Source: Gammaproteobacteria bacterium (GTDB lineage: Bacteria > Pseudomonadota > Gammaproteobacteria > UBA5861). From it: 64,000 nt of DNA. The notes under the pieces were generated by a model. That model was not told where the DNA came from, did no database searches, and saw only the letters and a list, made by a program, of their open reading frames with translations. Both the position numbers and the translations under genes were made by a program. Below, piece by piece: positions 45,334-53,924 of this stretch; position 1 is the first letter of the stretch, and each line of letters opens with the position of its first letter. Where the stretch lies: assembly GCA_022360445.1 (NCBI GenBank), contig JAKSCV010000108.1, positions 1 to 64,000 on the forward strand, in the 5' to 3' direction.

Positions 45334-45768
45334 TTAGGCCGGAATAAAAACGGGTCCGAGCACCTGTCGATCTTCAGCGTCGTTAAACAACGGGCGGATA
45401 TCCGTTGTAACCCGCATTCCTATCTCGGCTTGTTCTGGTGTGCAGCCGAGCAGCTGGGTTGAGACTTTGACTCCGTCATCGGTGGTGACCTGAACGATGA
45501 TGTAAGGCACGTCGCCTTTCCAGTCCGGTGAGCCCTGGCGGACCACGGTAAATGACTTCAACTCACCGCCAGCGGCCAGTGGTGTGTGTGTCATGTCGGC
45601 TTTGAAACAATTGGGGCAGCGCAGAACGGCTGGGAAAACAGCTGTGCCACAATGTGTGCATTTGGCGGCGACAAAATGAGGTTTGCCATCTTCACTAAAG
45701 GTGAATGTGTCTTTCGCAACCGGTGTTGCCCAGCCTTTTTCCAAGGCTTCCTGGTAGTTTGTTGCCAT
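45334..45768 (-). CDS. DUF35 zinc-ribbon/OB-fold protein
   Basis: A 144-residue protein with a rubredoxin-like zinc ribbon (CTHCGTAVFPAVLRCPNC) followed by an OB-fold (about 70-135). Such proteins bind SCP2-type thiolases and probably channel acyl-CoA. An ATG at 45780 also opens the frame. It is part of the sequence ATGGAGAACCACATG, in which GGAG serves as ribosome site for the ATG at 45768, so I choose the latter. It is placed between a dehydrogenase gene and the thiolase. Confidence 0.88.
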   Translation of the reverse strand: MATNYQEALEKGWATPVAKDTFTFSEDGKPHFVAAKCTHCGTAVFPAVLRCPNCFKADMTHTPLAAGGELKSFTVVRQGSPDWKGDVPYIIVQVTTDDGVKVSTQLLGCTPEQAEIGMRVTTDIRPLFNDAEDRQVLGPVFIPA

Positions 45769-45782
45769 GTGGTTCTCCATGG

Positions 45783-46931
45783 TTAATTAAAAGCCCGCAG
45801 GCCTGTCAGGCCCCGACCGATAATGAGTTTTTGAATTTGTGTTGTGCCATCGGGAATGGTCAAAAGGCGGGCTTCTCTAAAATAGCGCTCAACAGGAAAC
45901 TCGCTCGAGATGCCACAAGCGCCATGTATTTGAACCGCTTTTGAGGCCACATCGATGGCCGCTTCAGTGGCATAGCCTTTGGCCATTGATGTTTGTATGT
46001 CGCAGCGTACGCCCTGGTCGACCAGGTAAAGCCCACGCAGGGCGAGTAGTCGTGCGTTATCGGTCAGCGTGGCCATGTCCGCGATCATTTCCTGGATCAT
46101 TTGGTGTTGCGCGATGCGCTTGCCCCACTGTTCGCGTTCCTGGGCATAAGCGATGGCCAGATCGAGACAAGCCTGGGCAATGCCTACTGATAACATCGCA
46201 ACGTATGCGCGTGCGGTCTGGAAGCCCACCAGGGTGATTTGCAGGCCTTTGCCTTCATCGCCCACCTGCCGCCAGTCAGGGACTTTGGCATCGAAACTCA
46301 GCGTGGCGGTGGACCATTCGTTCATCGCCATTTTAGGAATATCACGGGAGGTATAGCCGTCTTTGCGTTCGACGAGGAAGCGCGACAGGCCGTTTTTACC
46401 GTCACCGGTGCGAGCCACCACTGATGCAATGTCCGAGATATTGCCGTTGGAGATCCAGACTTTTTCGCCGGATATGGACCAGCCATCCTCAGTGCGTGTG
46501 GCCCGGGTGGAGACATCTGCTGTGTTGGAGCCCACGTCAGGCTCGGTGATGGCACCGCAACCGATCATCTCAGCGTTCAGCATTTTCTGCAGATAAGTAT
46601 CCTGTTGCTTTTTGCTGCCGGCCATTGCAATCCGGTTTGTCATGGCCGAATGGATGAAAGCGGTACCCGCCAGGCCAGGAAAGGCACGCGACAAGCGCTC
46701 CGTCAGAAGTCCCTGCATGACATTCGATAAGCCGTAGCCGCCCACAGATTCGGGGGCTGTGCCTGCGATATAGCCAAACTCTGCCAGCTCAGCAAGCACC
46801 TGGCGAGCAACCGATTTGGGTAGTGGTACGTCGTTGTATGCCTCGCGCAAAGGCTTAATACGCTTTTCGATGAAGCGATCGACCGCATCGAGCAGCAGTA
46901 ATTCTTCTTCCGTACGTTTTAAAAACTCCAC
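45783..46931 (-). CDS. acyl-CoA dehydrogenase, paralogue A (Asp type)
   Basis: A 382-residue acyl-CoA dehydrogenase with AITEPDVGSNTADV (flavin/substrate segment), EREQWGKRIAQHQMIQ and a C-terminal IPDGTTQIQKLIIGRGLTG. The residue at the classic catalytic Glu position is Asp361, and the helix-G Glu is absent. It is clearly homologous along its whole length to the neighbouring gene at 46983, with shared stretches such as FPVERYFREAR versus YPVERYFREAR. This indicates a tandem duplication followed by divergence, so the two may dehydrogenate successive intermediates or form a heteromer. Confidence 0.88.
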   Translation of the reverse strand: MEFLKRTEEELLLLDAVDRFIEKRIKPLREAYNDVPLPKSVARQVLAELAEFGYIAGTAPESVGGYGLSNVMQGLLTERLSRAFPGLAGTAFIHSAMTNRIAMAGSKKQQDTYLQKMLNAEMIGCGAITEPDVGSNTADVSTRATRTEDGWSISGEKVWISNGNISDIASVVARTGDGKNGLSRFLVERKDGYTSRDIPKMAMNEWSTATLSFDAKVPDWRQVGDEGKGLQITLVGFQTARAYVAMLSVGIAQACLDLAIAYAQEREQWGKRIAQHQMIQEMIADMATLTDNARLLALRGLYLVDQGVRCDIQTSMAKGYATEAAIDVASKAVQIHGACGISSEFPVERYFREARLLTIPDGTTQIQKLIIGRGLTGLRAFN

Positions 46932-46982
46932 CGTGTCCTCCTGCGGGGTTGTCCGGTGTTATTGTTAGGTTACCGAATGAGC

Positions 46983-48134
46983 TCAGAACGCGGGCAAGCC
47001 GGTGAGGCCGCGCCCAATAATTAACTTTTGGATCTGCGTTGTGCCATCGGGGATGGGCAAAATCCGAGCTTCCCGGAAATAGCGCTCCACCGGATATTCT
47101 TTGGAAATACCGTAAGCACCGTGAATTTGGACTGCCATGGAAGCAACCTTAACGGCCATTTCCGTGGCATAAGCTTTGGCCATGGACGTTTGCACATCGC
47201 AACGCACGCCCTGGTCGACCAGATAAAACCCGCGGAAGGTGAGCAAACGGGCGGCGTCCACCATTGTGGCCATATCGGCGAGCATTTCTTGAATCATCTG
47301 GTGCTGGCCAATGCGTTTGCCCCATTGCTCACGTTCTTTGGCGTATTCAATGGCGCATTCCAGGGCCGCCTGTGCGATTCCCAGCGATAGCGTGGCCACA
47401 TAACAGCGAGCGGTTTGAAACGCGATTAACGTGCTGGATAGGCCCGCACCTTCGTCGCCAATTTGTCGCCAGGCGGGCACATAGACCTGATTAAAATGGA
47501 CATTGGAGGTTGGCCACTCGTTCATCGCCATTTTCGGGATATCCTGAGTAGTGTAACCATCGGTGCGTTCGACAATAAAACGGGACAAACCACCTTTGCC
47601 CTCACCGGTGCGGACGATAGCGGTGCAGATATCTGAAATATCCCCGTTGGAAATCCATGACTTTTCGCCGTTGATCACCCAGCCGCCATCGTCATGGCGT
47701 TTTGCGGTGGTCTGGATATTGGCTGGGCTGGAACCCACGTTGGGCTCGGTGATGGCGGCACAGGCAATCATCTGGCCGCTCATCAGCTTTTCCAGGTAAG
47801 CGTCCCGGTGTACATCGGTGCCATCCACCGCAATGCGTGTCGCTGATGAGGATGTAATAAACGTTAAACCTGCCAAACCGGGGAAGGCCTTCGCCAGGCG
47901 TTCATAAAGGAGGCCCATCATGGTTTGGGAAAGACCAAAACCACCTACGTCTTCCGGTGCACTGCCGCCAATAAAACCCAATTGAGACAACTCACCAAGA
48001 ATTTCGTGCGCGACAGATTTTGGAATGGGGGTATTGTTATAGTCTTTCCACAGTGGCTTGATGCGATTTTCAATAAGTTTGTCAACGCTATCCAGCAACA
48101 CGCGTTGCTCTTCGCTGATCTGGACAAAATCCAT
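46983..48134 (-). CDS. acyl-CoA dehydrogenase, paralogue B (Asp type)
   Basis: A 383-residue acyl-CoA dehydrogenase, first gene of the nine-gene operon. It shows AITEPNVGSSPANI, EREQWGKRIGQHQMIQEML and IPDGTTQIQKLIIGRGLTG with Asp363 at the catalytic position. It is a close paralogue of the next gene, 51 bp downstream. The start is the ATG of MDFVQISEEQRVLLDSVDKLI, with GGGGAGG upstream. A palindromic operator candidate lies 180 bp upstream, so this is probably where pathway-specific control acts. Confidence 0.88.
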   Translation of the reverse strand: MDFVQISEEQRVLLDSVDKLIENRIKPLWKDYNNTPIPKSVAHEILGELSQLGFIGGSAPEDVGGFGLSQTMMGLLYERLAKAFPGLAGLTFITSSSATRIAVDGTDVHRDAYLEKLMSGQMIACAAITEPNVGSSPANIQTTAKRHDDGGWVINGEKSWISNGDISDICTAIVRTGEGKGGLSRFIVERTDGYTTQDIPKMAMNEWPTSNVHFNQVYVPAWRQIGDEGAGLSSTLIAFQTARCYVATLSLGIAQAALECAIEYAKEREQWGKRIGQHQMIQEMLADMATMVDAARLLTFRGFYLVDQGVRCDVQTSMAKAYATEMAVKVASMAVQIHGAYGISKEYPVERYFREARILPIPDGTTQIQKLIIGRGLTGLPAF

Positions 48135-48315
48135 CCCTTGTTTACCTCCCCGGGCTATGTTTTGTTTTTATGAACTGTATTGGTAGAACCTTTGCCGGAA
48201 AGCTTATGCGAAGCCAGGGGTTGAATCAATGTTTCTTTACTGGTGGGGAAGAATTTATTTATTTGATCATCGGTTGCAGGCGCTGTGCATCCGCATGATG
48301 GCAACTAATCGATTC

Positions 48316-48341
48316 TGTCAATGGACAAATTTGTATTGACA
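48316..48341. promoter_or_regulatory. palindromic operator candidate upstream of nine-gene operon
   Basis: TGTCAAT (48316-48322) and ATTGACA (48335-48341) are perfect inverted repeats. Between them lies a second palindrome, ACAAATTTGT (48325-48334), offset by one base. On the minus strand a TTGACA lies within the repeat and could be the -35 of the operon, so binding would block transcription. A TetR- or FadR/GntR-type site is plausible; no such regulator is encoded in the window. The rest of the 407-bp gap (48135-48541) shows no gene. Confidence 0.5.
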
Positions 48342-48531
48342 TCGGTAGACGACTGCCAGGTGACAGCGCTTGTTGAGCCGCCCTCGCGCCCGGAGGATTG
48401 ACTCGGACAAACAGAGGAGGGCAAAAGCGGTTTGTGCTTGAGGGTGGTCGTGTAAAAACGTGTCAGTGCCTACCTTACAACACAGGGAGTTTTTGTTGCA
48501 GGGTTTGTCGCAAAAAGAGCGTCAGAGGCCT

Positions 48532-48553
48532 GGCCTGGGTATTAACCCTGGCC
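48532..48553 (-). terminator. hairpin with the stop codon in its loop
   Basis: GGCC-A-GGGT pairs with ACCC-A-GGCC around a 4-nt loop that contains the first bases of the TAA stop of the flavoprotein gene. A T5 run follows only 15 bases later, so intrinsic termination is doubtful. Confidence 0.35.
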
Positions 48554-49486
48554 AGCGGCGGTGTATTCGGCTTTAAGCTGGTCGATGATCATTTTTGCGC
48601 TGCTGACGGTTTGAATGCCGCCTACGCCGTGACCTGCGCTCCAGATATCTTTCCAGCGTTTTTTATGTTGCATGTCGGGGTTGAGGTCGGTGGTGACTTC
48701 CACCGAACCGTGTTCGCGTATGGGCAGGTTGTTTGGATCCAGTCCGGCAGCTTGAATACTGGGAATGAGCATATTGGCGTCCAGCCCGGTAAAGGCTCGG
48801 GTGAGCAGGATATCGTCCATTTTGGCGTCAACCAACATTTTCCGGTAAGCGTCCTGAGCCATGCTTTCGCTGGCGGCGATAAAGCGGGTACCCATGTAGA
48901 CCAGGTCTGCCCCCAGCATTTGTGCCGCGCGGATGGCCACGCCGTCGGTGACGCCACCGGCCAGGACGATCACGCCGTCAAACATTGCGCGTACGGCCCG
49001 TGTGAAGGCGAAGGGGTTGGCCCAACCGGTTTGCCCGCCGGAGCCAGCACACAGGAGAATTAACCCGTCAACGCCCGAGGCGATGGCTTTTTCGGCATGG
49101 CGAATGGAGACGATGTCGGCATAGACCTGGCCACCGTAGCTGTGTACGGCCTCGACGACGTCTTTGGGGTTGCCCACGCTGGTGATGACGATGGGTGTTT
49201 GGTATTTGACAAGCAGATCCACGTCATCTTGTAGCCGGGGGTTGGTTTTGTGTACGACCAGATTGGCGGCCACCGGTGCCCAGTGAGGGTGTTGGGTTTT
49301 GGCGTCTTCGAGGCTGGCCAGCCAGCTTTCCAGAACGTCGGTGCTGCGGGCATTGATAGTGGGAAAACTACCGATAACACCATTGCTGCAGCAGGCGGCG
49401 ACGAGTTCGGGACCCGAGACCAGAAACATGGGGGCGGCAATGGCGGGTAGGCTCAGTTGGGATGAGATCGAGGTAGGGAGTGCCAT
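48542..49486 (-). CDS. nitronate monooxygenase-like FMN protein
   Basis: A 314-residue TIM-barrel flavoprotein of the nitronate monooxygenase/2-nitropropane dioxygenase/FabK superfamily. Seen are the N-terminal AAPMFLVSGPELVAACCSNGVIGSF, the LCAGSGGQTGW glycine loop, VLAGGVTDGVAIRAAQMLGADLVYMGTRF (phosphate-binding strand) and the conserved late AGHGVGGI. Members oxidise nitronates or reduce enoyl-CoA; which applies is unclear. I start at ATG 49486 (AGGAG seven bases upstream). The Pro-rich N-terminal extension of the longer frame is not conserved. It follows the kinase gene by 28 bp. Confidence 0.85.
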   Translation of the reverse strand: MALPTSISSQLSLPAIAAPMFLVSGPELVAACCSNGVIGSFPTINARSTDVLESWLASLEDAKTQHPHWAPVAANLVVHKTNPRLQDDVDLLVKYQTPIVITSVGNPKDVVEAVHSYGGQVYADIVSIRHAEKAIASGVDGLILLCAGSGGQTGWANPFAFTRAVRAMFDGVIVLAGGVTDGVAIRAAQMLGADLVYMGTRFIAASESMAQDAYRKMLVDAKMDDILLTRAFTGLDANMLIPSIQAAGLDPNNLPIREHGSVEVTTDLNPDMQHKKRWKDIWSAGHGVGGIQTVSSAKMIIDQLKAEYTAAGQG

Positions 49487-49514
49487 AGAGTCTCCTGTGG
49501 CGGGTGGATGAGGG

Positions 49515-51428
49515 TTATGCGGGAGCGGCGGTGGCTTCGGTTGTGTTTTCCGAAAAGGTTTCAATTGGCAGAGTGAGTATGATGCGGGTGCCCTGGCTAC
49601 TGGAGTCCAGCTGTAGAGCCACGTTGATCAGTTTGGCTCGCTTTTGCATATTGTTCAGCCCATAGCCTGTTGGCTTGTGCGGGTTTTTCTGGATGCCCGT
49701 GCCATCGTCGCGAATGGTGAGAACAACGGCGTGTTGCCCAGCTTCCTCACGGGTTTCGGTGCTGAGGGTGATGGTCCTGGCCTGGGCATGTTTGAGGGTA
49801 TTAGTGACGAACTCCTGCAGGATACGCATGATTTGCAGAGCTTTTTCGGGGCCGAATTCGGGGATGTCCGGCACGAGTCTGACTTGCCAGTCGAAGGTGA
49901 GGCCGGCGTTGTGCAATTGAGGCGCCACCCGTTCTCTGAACATGCCGAGCATGGTGAGAAGGTCGCCACCGGCGGAGTCGAGTGAGTCGATCATTAACCG
50001 CATGTCGCTCAAGGCGCCGCGCAGGGATTCTTTAATCCGGCCCGCTTCTGTGTTGCCGGCTTCGACCATAGCCAGGGTGGAGACCAATGTGCCGCCCATG
50101 CCGTCGTGCATGTCGCGGGTGATGCGCTCACGCTCCTGAGCCAGTAGTTTCTCATTCTCGAGTTTGTTTAAGCGACGGAAGTTGATTTCCAGTTGCTTAC
50201 TCTTTTCTTCAACGCGCTGTTCCAGCTCGCGGTTGAGGACTTCGGTTTCTGTGACGGAAGCGACGAATCGCCGGATGAGGATGCTACCGAAAACGCCAAG
50301 CAAGACCGGGGCAGCATAGTGTAGGTAAAGGCCCCGTTCCCAACCATCAAAACCGAGGAAGACCATGATGTCGTGTGCGGAGTAAATCAAAATCAGTACA
50401 CCGCACAGGGCGAGCGCCTGGATTTCATTGTGTTTTTGGCGCCAGCCTTCCACGATCAGTTTTATGATCACATAAGCCCCTAATATAAAGACAATCAGGT
50501 ACCAGACTTGCTCTGCCGCAAAGTAAAACAAGTCTTCTGGAAGCGTCAGTAAGGAGAGGGAGGCCAATAGCATAAACAAGGTGATGGCTTTTTCTCGTTG
50601 TGGGAGGCATTGCCCGACAAAACGGTGGGTGTAATGCATCATGGCAATGCCAAAGTACCCAATAGTGGCGTAGGCAACCCACTCCCAGATCCGGGTGGGG
50701 ATGGGGATATCCCGTACCAGAACATTGAGGTTGTGAACGGCCCAGATTAGGTTTGCCAGACCAAAATAACCGTAGATGGTTTCCTGCCGGCGAATGCTCC
50801 AGAGCAGACAGGCGAGCAAACCCATGGCGATAAGCACGGCGGTAATCATTTGAACGACACCCACCCGCAGAAACTCGATGGTTTCGTGCATGTCGTAGAG
50901 TTCTGACTGTGGGGCAATGATCACATCGCTGAGGGACCCGTGCCCGGCGTGCAGGCCTTTAACTCGAATGAGAATTTCATTCGTGTCGGGCTGGATTAAT
51001 GTCGTTGGAATGTTGGCCAGCAAAGGTTGAACCCAGTGCCGGGCGACAGGGTCTTGGAACTGGCCGCCACGACCAATTTCGATACCGTTAAAAAAGATGG
51101 CAGCATTCATGGTGATTGATGGCAGCAGGATGCCTAGCAGTTCATTAGTCTGGGCTGGAGTTGCCATCATCACTCGATACCAGGCCTCGTCCAGCGAGGT
51201 GTTTTGGTGATCGGTGTTGCCCCAATGATGGGGGAACGCAGCGGGCTCCCAGTTTACGTTGATTAACTCGCTGGGGTGTGTGGCGGTGGAGGGGGTGTAC
51301 TCTACGGAGAGGACATTTATGCGGTGCTCAGGTCCCGGTATGCTGTAGGTAAATGAGCTAAGAGCGAAAATCACGACAAAAAGGTAAGCAAGAGCCCATC
51401 CCGTTGTAAATTGAGCATGGTTTTTCAT
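49515..51428 (-). CDS. NarL-type membrane sensor histidine kinase
   Basis: A 637-residue kinase. One N-terminal helix (about 10-30) precedes a periplasmic beta-rich domain (about 35-180). Seven hydrophobic helices at about 185-392 follow in a 7TMR-DISM-like arrangement. A coiled coil (about 396-430) leads to the HisKA_3 dimerisation helix with phospho-acceptor His441 in DMHDGMGG, then the HATPase domain (LQEFVTNTLKHAQ, RDDGTGI, TGYGLNNMQKRA). The extracytoplasmic domain suggests a sugar- or small-ligand-like signal. It pairs with the regulator gene 21 bp upstream. Confidence 0.9.
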   Translation of the reverse strand: MKNHAQFTTGWALAYLFVVIFALSSFTYSIPGPEHRINVLSVEYTPSTATHPSELINVNWEPAAFPHHWGNTDHQNTSLDEAWYRVMMATPAQTNELLGILLPSITMNAAIFFNGIEIGRGGQFQDPVARHWVQPLLANIPTTLIQPDTNEILIRVKGLHAGHGSLSDVIIAPQSELYDMHETIEFLRVGVVQMITAVLIAMGLLACLLWSIRRQETIYGYFGLANLIWAVHNLNVLVRDIPIPTRIWEWVAYATIGYFGIAMMHYTHRFVGQCLPQREKAITLFMLLASLSLLTLPEDLFYFAAEQVWYLIVFILGAYVIIKLIVEGWRQKHNEIQALALCGVLILIYSAHDIMVFLGFDGWERGLYLHYAAPVLLGVFGSILIRRFVASVTETEVLNRELEQRVEEKSKQLEINFRRLNKLENEKLLAQERERITRDMHDGMGGTLVSTLAMVEAGNTEAGRIKESLRGALSDMRLMIDSLDSAGGDLLTMLGMFRERVAPQLHNAGLTFDWQVRLVPDIPEFGPEKALQIMRILQEFVTNTLKHAQARTITLSTETREEAGQHAVVLTIRDDGTGIQKNPHKPTGYGLNNMQKRAKLINVALQLDSSSQGTRIILTLPIETFSENTTEATAAPA

Positions 51429-51449
51429 ATTTTTGGTGAGGTGTCCTGA

Positions 51450-52160
51450 TTATTTGTCTGTGCGAATATCCACAAGGCCGAGTTGAACGGCTTCGAATAC
51501 CGCTTCACTACGGGATTTGACTTCCAGTTTGCGGTAAATATGTTTGATGTGTGAGGTCACAGTGTGAGGTGACAGGTTCAGAATGCCGGCGACTTCATTA
51601 AAGGTAAAGCCACGGGTGATGTACTCCAGGACATCGGTTTCCCGTTTTGTGAGTTTGGGGATATCCGCGGGAGGTGGTTTTTCCGGCTGTTTGGTTTCTT
51701 TTTCCTCAGGCAAGTGAGGCGCATCGTGGCGAAAGCTTTTGAGAATGTGACGGGCAATAGAGGCGCTGATTGGGCTGCTGCCTTTGAGCATGTCAATAAT
51801 GGACTCGCCAATGTAGTCGGCCGGGCCGTCTTTTAATAGGTAACCGGTGGCACCCGCCTCAATGGCTGAGACCACATTACGTTCATCGCCAAATACAGAG
51901 ATCACCATAATTTCAATGGCTTCACTGAGTTGCCGCGCTCTTCGGATCAGTTCGATACCGTGGCCATCCGGTAGTCCGAGATCGGTCAGGACCACATCTG
52001 GTGGTGTCTTTTCCAGCTGATTCAGGCCTTCTTTTAACGTGGCAAACTGCCAGGGAACCTGGAGCTGATCGTGTTTATTCACGGCAGTGGCCAATCGTTC
52101 TCGTGTTGGCCCGTCGTCTTCGACCAGTAAAACTGTGTAGACCTTGGATGAATTAACCAT
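51450..52160 (-). CDS. NarL/LuxR-type response regulator
   Basis: A 236-residue regulator. The receiver domain has acidic residues Glu14-Asp15-Asp16, phospho-acceptor Asp60 (VVLTDLGLPDGHG), the switch Ser of VISVF and Lys in GYLLKDG. A Pro/Lys/Glu-rich linker (about 150-165) leads to the GerE helix-turn-helix (LTKRETDVLEYITRGFTFNEVAGILNLSPHTVTSHIKHIYRKL). It is the first gene of the regulator-kinase-flavoprotein operon. Targets may include the downstream catabolic operon, but this is only suggested by position. Confidence 0.92.
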   Translation of the reverse strand: MVNSSKVYTVLLVEDDGPTRERLATAVNKHDQLQVPWQFATLKEGLNQLEKTPPDVVLTDLGLPDGHGIELIRRARQLSEAIEIMVISVFGDERNVVSAIEAGATGYLLKDGPADYIGESIIDMLKGSSPISASIARHILKSFRHDAPHLPEEKETKQPEKPPPADIPKLTKRETDVLEYITRGFTFNEVAGILNLSPHTVTSHIKHIYRKLEVKSRSEAVFEAVQLGLVDIRTDK

Positions 52161-52277
52161 GTGTTTACCACATTGCGTGATGATTTTGGCATATAGTAAT
52201 AATTTTGCTTGGCTTCGTCACTATTCCGCTTGTGTTAAATTATGTGTCAAGGTCGAAGACTAAATGAATGATTTTTG

Positions 52278-52793
52278 ATGAATATTTTTCTTGTTGGCCC
52301 AATGGGTGCAGGTAAGACAACGGTTGGGCGAGAGCTTGCACGTCGGTTGAAAAGACACTTTTACGACAGCGATCGTGAGATTGAAACACAATCAGGTGTT
52401 GATATTGCTACGATTTTTGAATTTGAAGGCGAGCAGGGTTTTCGTGATCGGGAGGCGGCGATGATTGATAAGTTGACACAGTTAAACGATATCATTCTGG
52501 CAACCGGTGGCGGTGCCGTATTACGTGCAGAGAACCGTGTTCACTTGTGTGGCAGAGGGCATGTCATTTTCTTGGATATCAGCTTGAAAGAACAGATGCG
52601 GCGCACGAATAAAGACAAAAAGCGGCCCCTATTACAGACGGAGGATCGCTACAAGACATTGCAAAAGTTGCGTCAGGAAAGATTGCCCATTTACCAGAAA
52701 ATGGCTGATTTCCAGGTACAGACCGGCCAGGGCAATATGCGCCATGTTTTGCAAAAAGTGCTGCATCATTGTGAGCAACACCATGTTTGTTAG
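52278..52793 (+). CDS. aroK: shikimate kinase
   Basis: Phosphorylates shikimate in the chorismate pathway. The 171-residue P-loop kinase has [15 protein letters not shown], the shikimate-binding [16 protein letters not shown] and ATGGGAVLR motifs, and the lid segment [11 protein letters not shown] 52278 is used; the in-frame TTG just before it is unlikely. The ribosome site is poor. It is followed by aroB, the usual order. Confidence 0.95.
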   Translation: MNIFLVGPMGAGKTTVGRELARRLKRHFYDSDREIETQSGVDIATIFEFEGEQGFRDREAAMIDKLTQLNDIILATGGGAVLRAENRVHLCGRGHVIFLDISLKEQMRRTNKDKKRPLLQTEDRYKTLQKLRQERLPIYQKMADFQVQTGQGNMRHVLQKVLHHCEQHHVC

Positions 52794-52810
52794 TGGAGTA
52801 TGAAGACCAG

Positions 52811-53890
52811 ATGATTCAGTTTGATGTTGACTTGGGTGCCCGTAGTTATCCTATTCACATTGGCCAGCACGTGATTGAGCCGTTTTTGGCGGATGCCATT
52901 TCCGGCGATACCGCGTTAGTGGTCACAGATGAGCATGTCGCGCCATTGTTTCTGAACAAAGTGCTGTCCCAGCTTGAGCATCTCAAAACGGACAGCGTCG
53001 TCTTGCCAGCTGGTGAGCAGCATAAGAATCTTACAACGCTGACGACCATTTTTGATCGCTTGCTTGAGCGTCGCTTCGATCGACACACGACATTGATTGC
53101 CTTGGGCGGGGGCGTGGTTGGCGATATGACCGGGTTTGCTGCCGCCTGTTACCAGCGAGGTGTTGACTTCATCCAGATCCCAACAACGCTGCTGTCTCAG
53201 GTAGACTCTTCGGTTGGGGGCAAAACGGGGGTTAACCATCCACTGGGCAAGAACATGATCGGGGCCTTCCATCAGCCTCAATGTGTGCTCATTGATACGG
53301 ACAGCCTGTGCTCGTTACCGCCAAGAGAATACAAAGCCGGGATGGCGGAGGTCATCAAATACGGCTTGATTAATGATCGGCCATTTTTTGACTGGCTGGT
53401 GACACACCATGATGCTTTGATGGAGGGAAATCTTAACTTGCTGGCAGAAGCAATCGAGCGCTCCTGTCGGAATAAGGCCAAGATCGTCGCCAAAGATGAG
53501 CGGGAAAGTGGGGTGCGTGCCTTATTGAATCTGGGTCACACCTTTGGGCATGCCATTGAAGCAGGCTTGGGCTATGGCAAATGGTTGCACGGGGAAGCGG
53601 TGGCTGCGGGTATGTCGATGGCGGCGCATTTCTCCCAACAACTCGGGCTGCTCGATAAAGAAGCTGTTCAACAGGTTGATGCTTTGCTTGAACACACAGG
53701 ATTGCCGCGTTTGCCCCCGGCCGGTATGAGCACACAGGTCTTTCTCTCTCTTATGTCAGCCGATAAAAAGGCCCGTCGTGGCGTGATCAACCTGATTTTA
53801 CTTAAAAACATTGGCGAGGCTTTTGTGTGCAGTGACTACCCCTCGGCCGAGTTGGAATTGTTTTTAGACCGCTATTTGTCCTCGCAATGA
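52811..53890 (+). CDS. aroB: 3-dehydroquinate synthase
   Basis: NAD- and metal-dependent cyclisation of DAHP to 3-dehydroquinate. The 359-residue protein has [56 protein letters not shown] and the metal-site segments AEVIKYGLI and [12 protein letters not shown] start at ATG 52811 ([18 protein letters not shown]), matching the family; the open frame begins at a TTG at 52787. It lies 17 bp after aroK. Confidence 0.95.
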   Translation: MIQFDVDLGARSYPIHIGQHVIEPFLADAISGDTALVVTDEHVAPLFLNKVLSQLEHLKTDSVVLPAGEQHKNLTTLTTIFDRLLERRFDRHTTLIALGGGVVGDMTGFAAACYQRGVDFIQIPTTLLSQVDSSVGGKTGVNHPLGKNMIGAFHQPQCVLIDTDSLCSLPPREYKAGMAEVIKYGLINDRPFFDWLVTHHDALMEGNLNLLAEAIERSCRNKAKIVAKDERESGVRALLNLGHTFGHAIEAGLGYGKWLHGEAVAAGMSMAAHFSQQLGLLDKEAVQQVDALLEHTGLPRLPPAGMSTQVFLSLMSADKKARRGVINLILLKNIGEAFVCSDYPSAELELFLDRYLSSQ

Positions 53891-53924
53891 TGATGGAACC
53901 TTCGAAACCGACTATCGTAAATCT

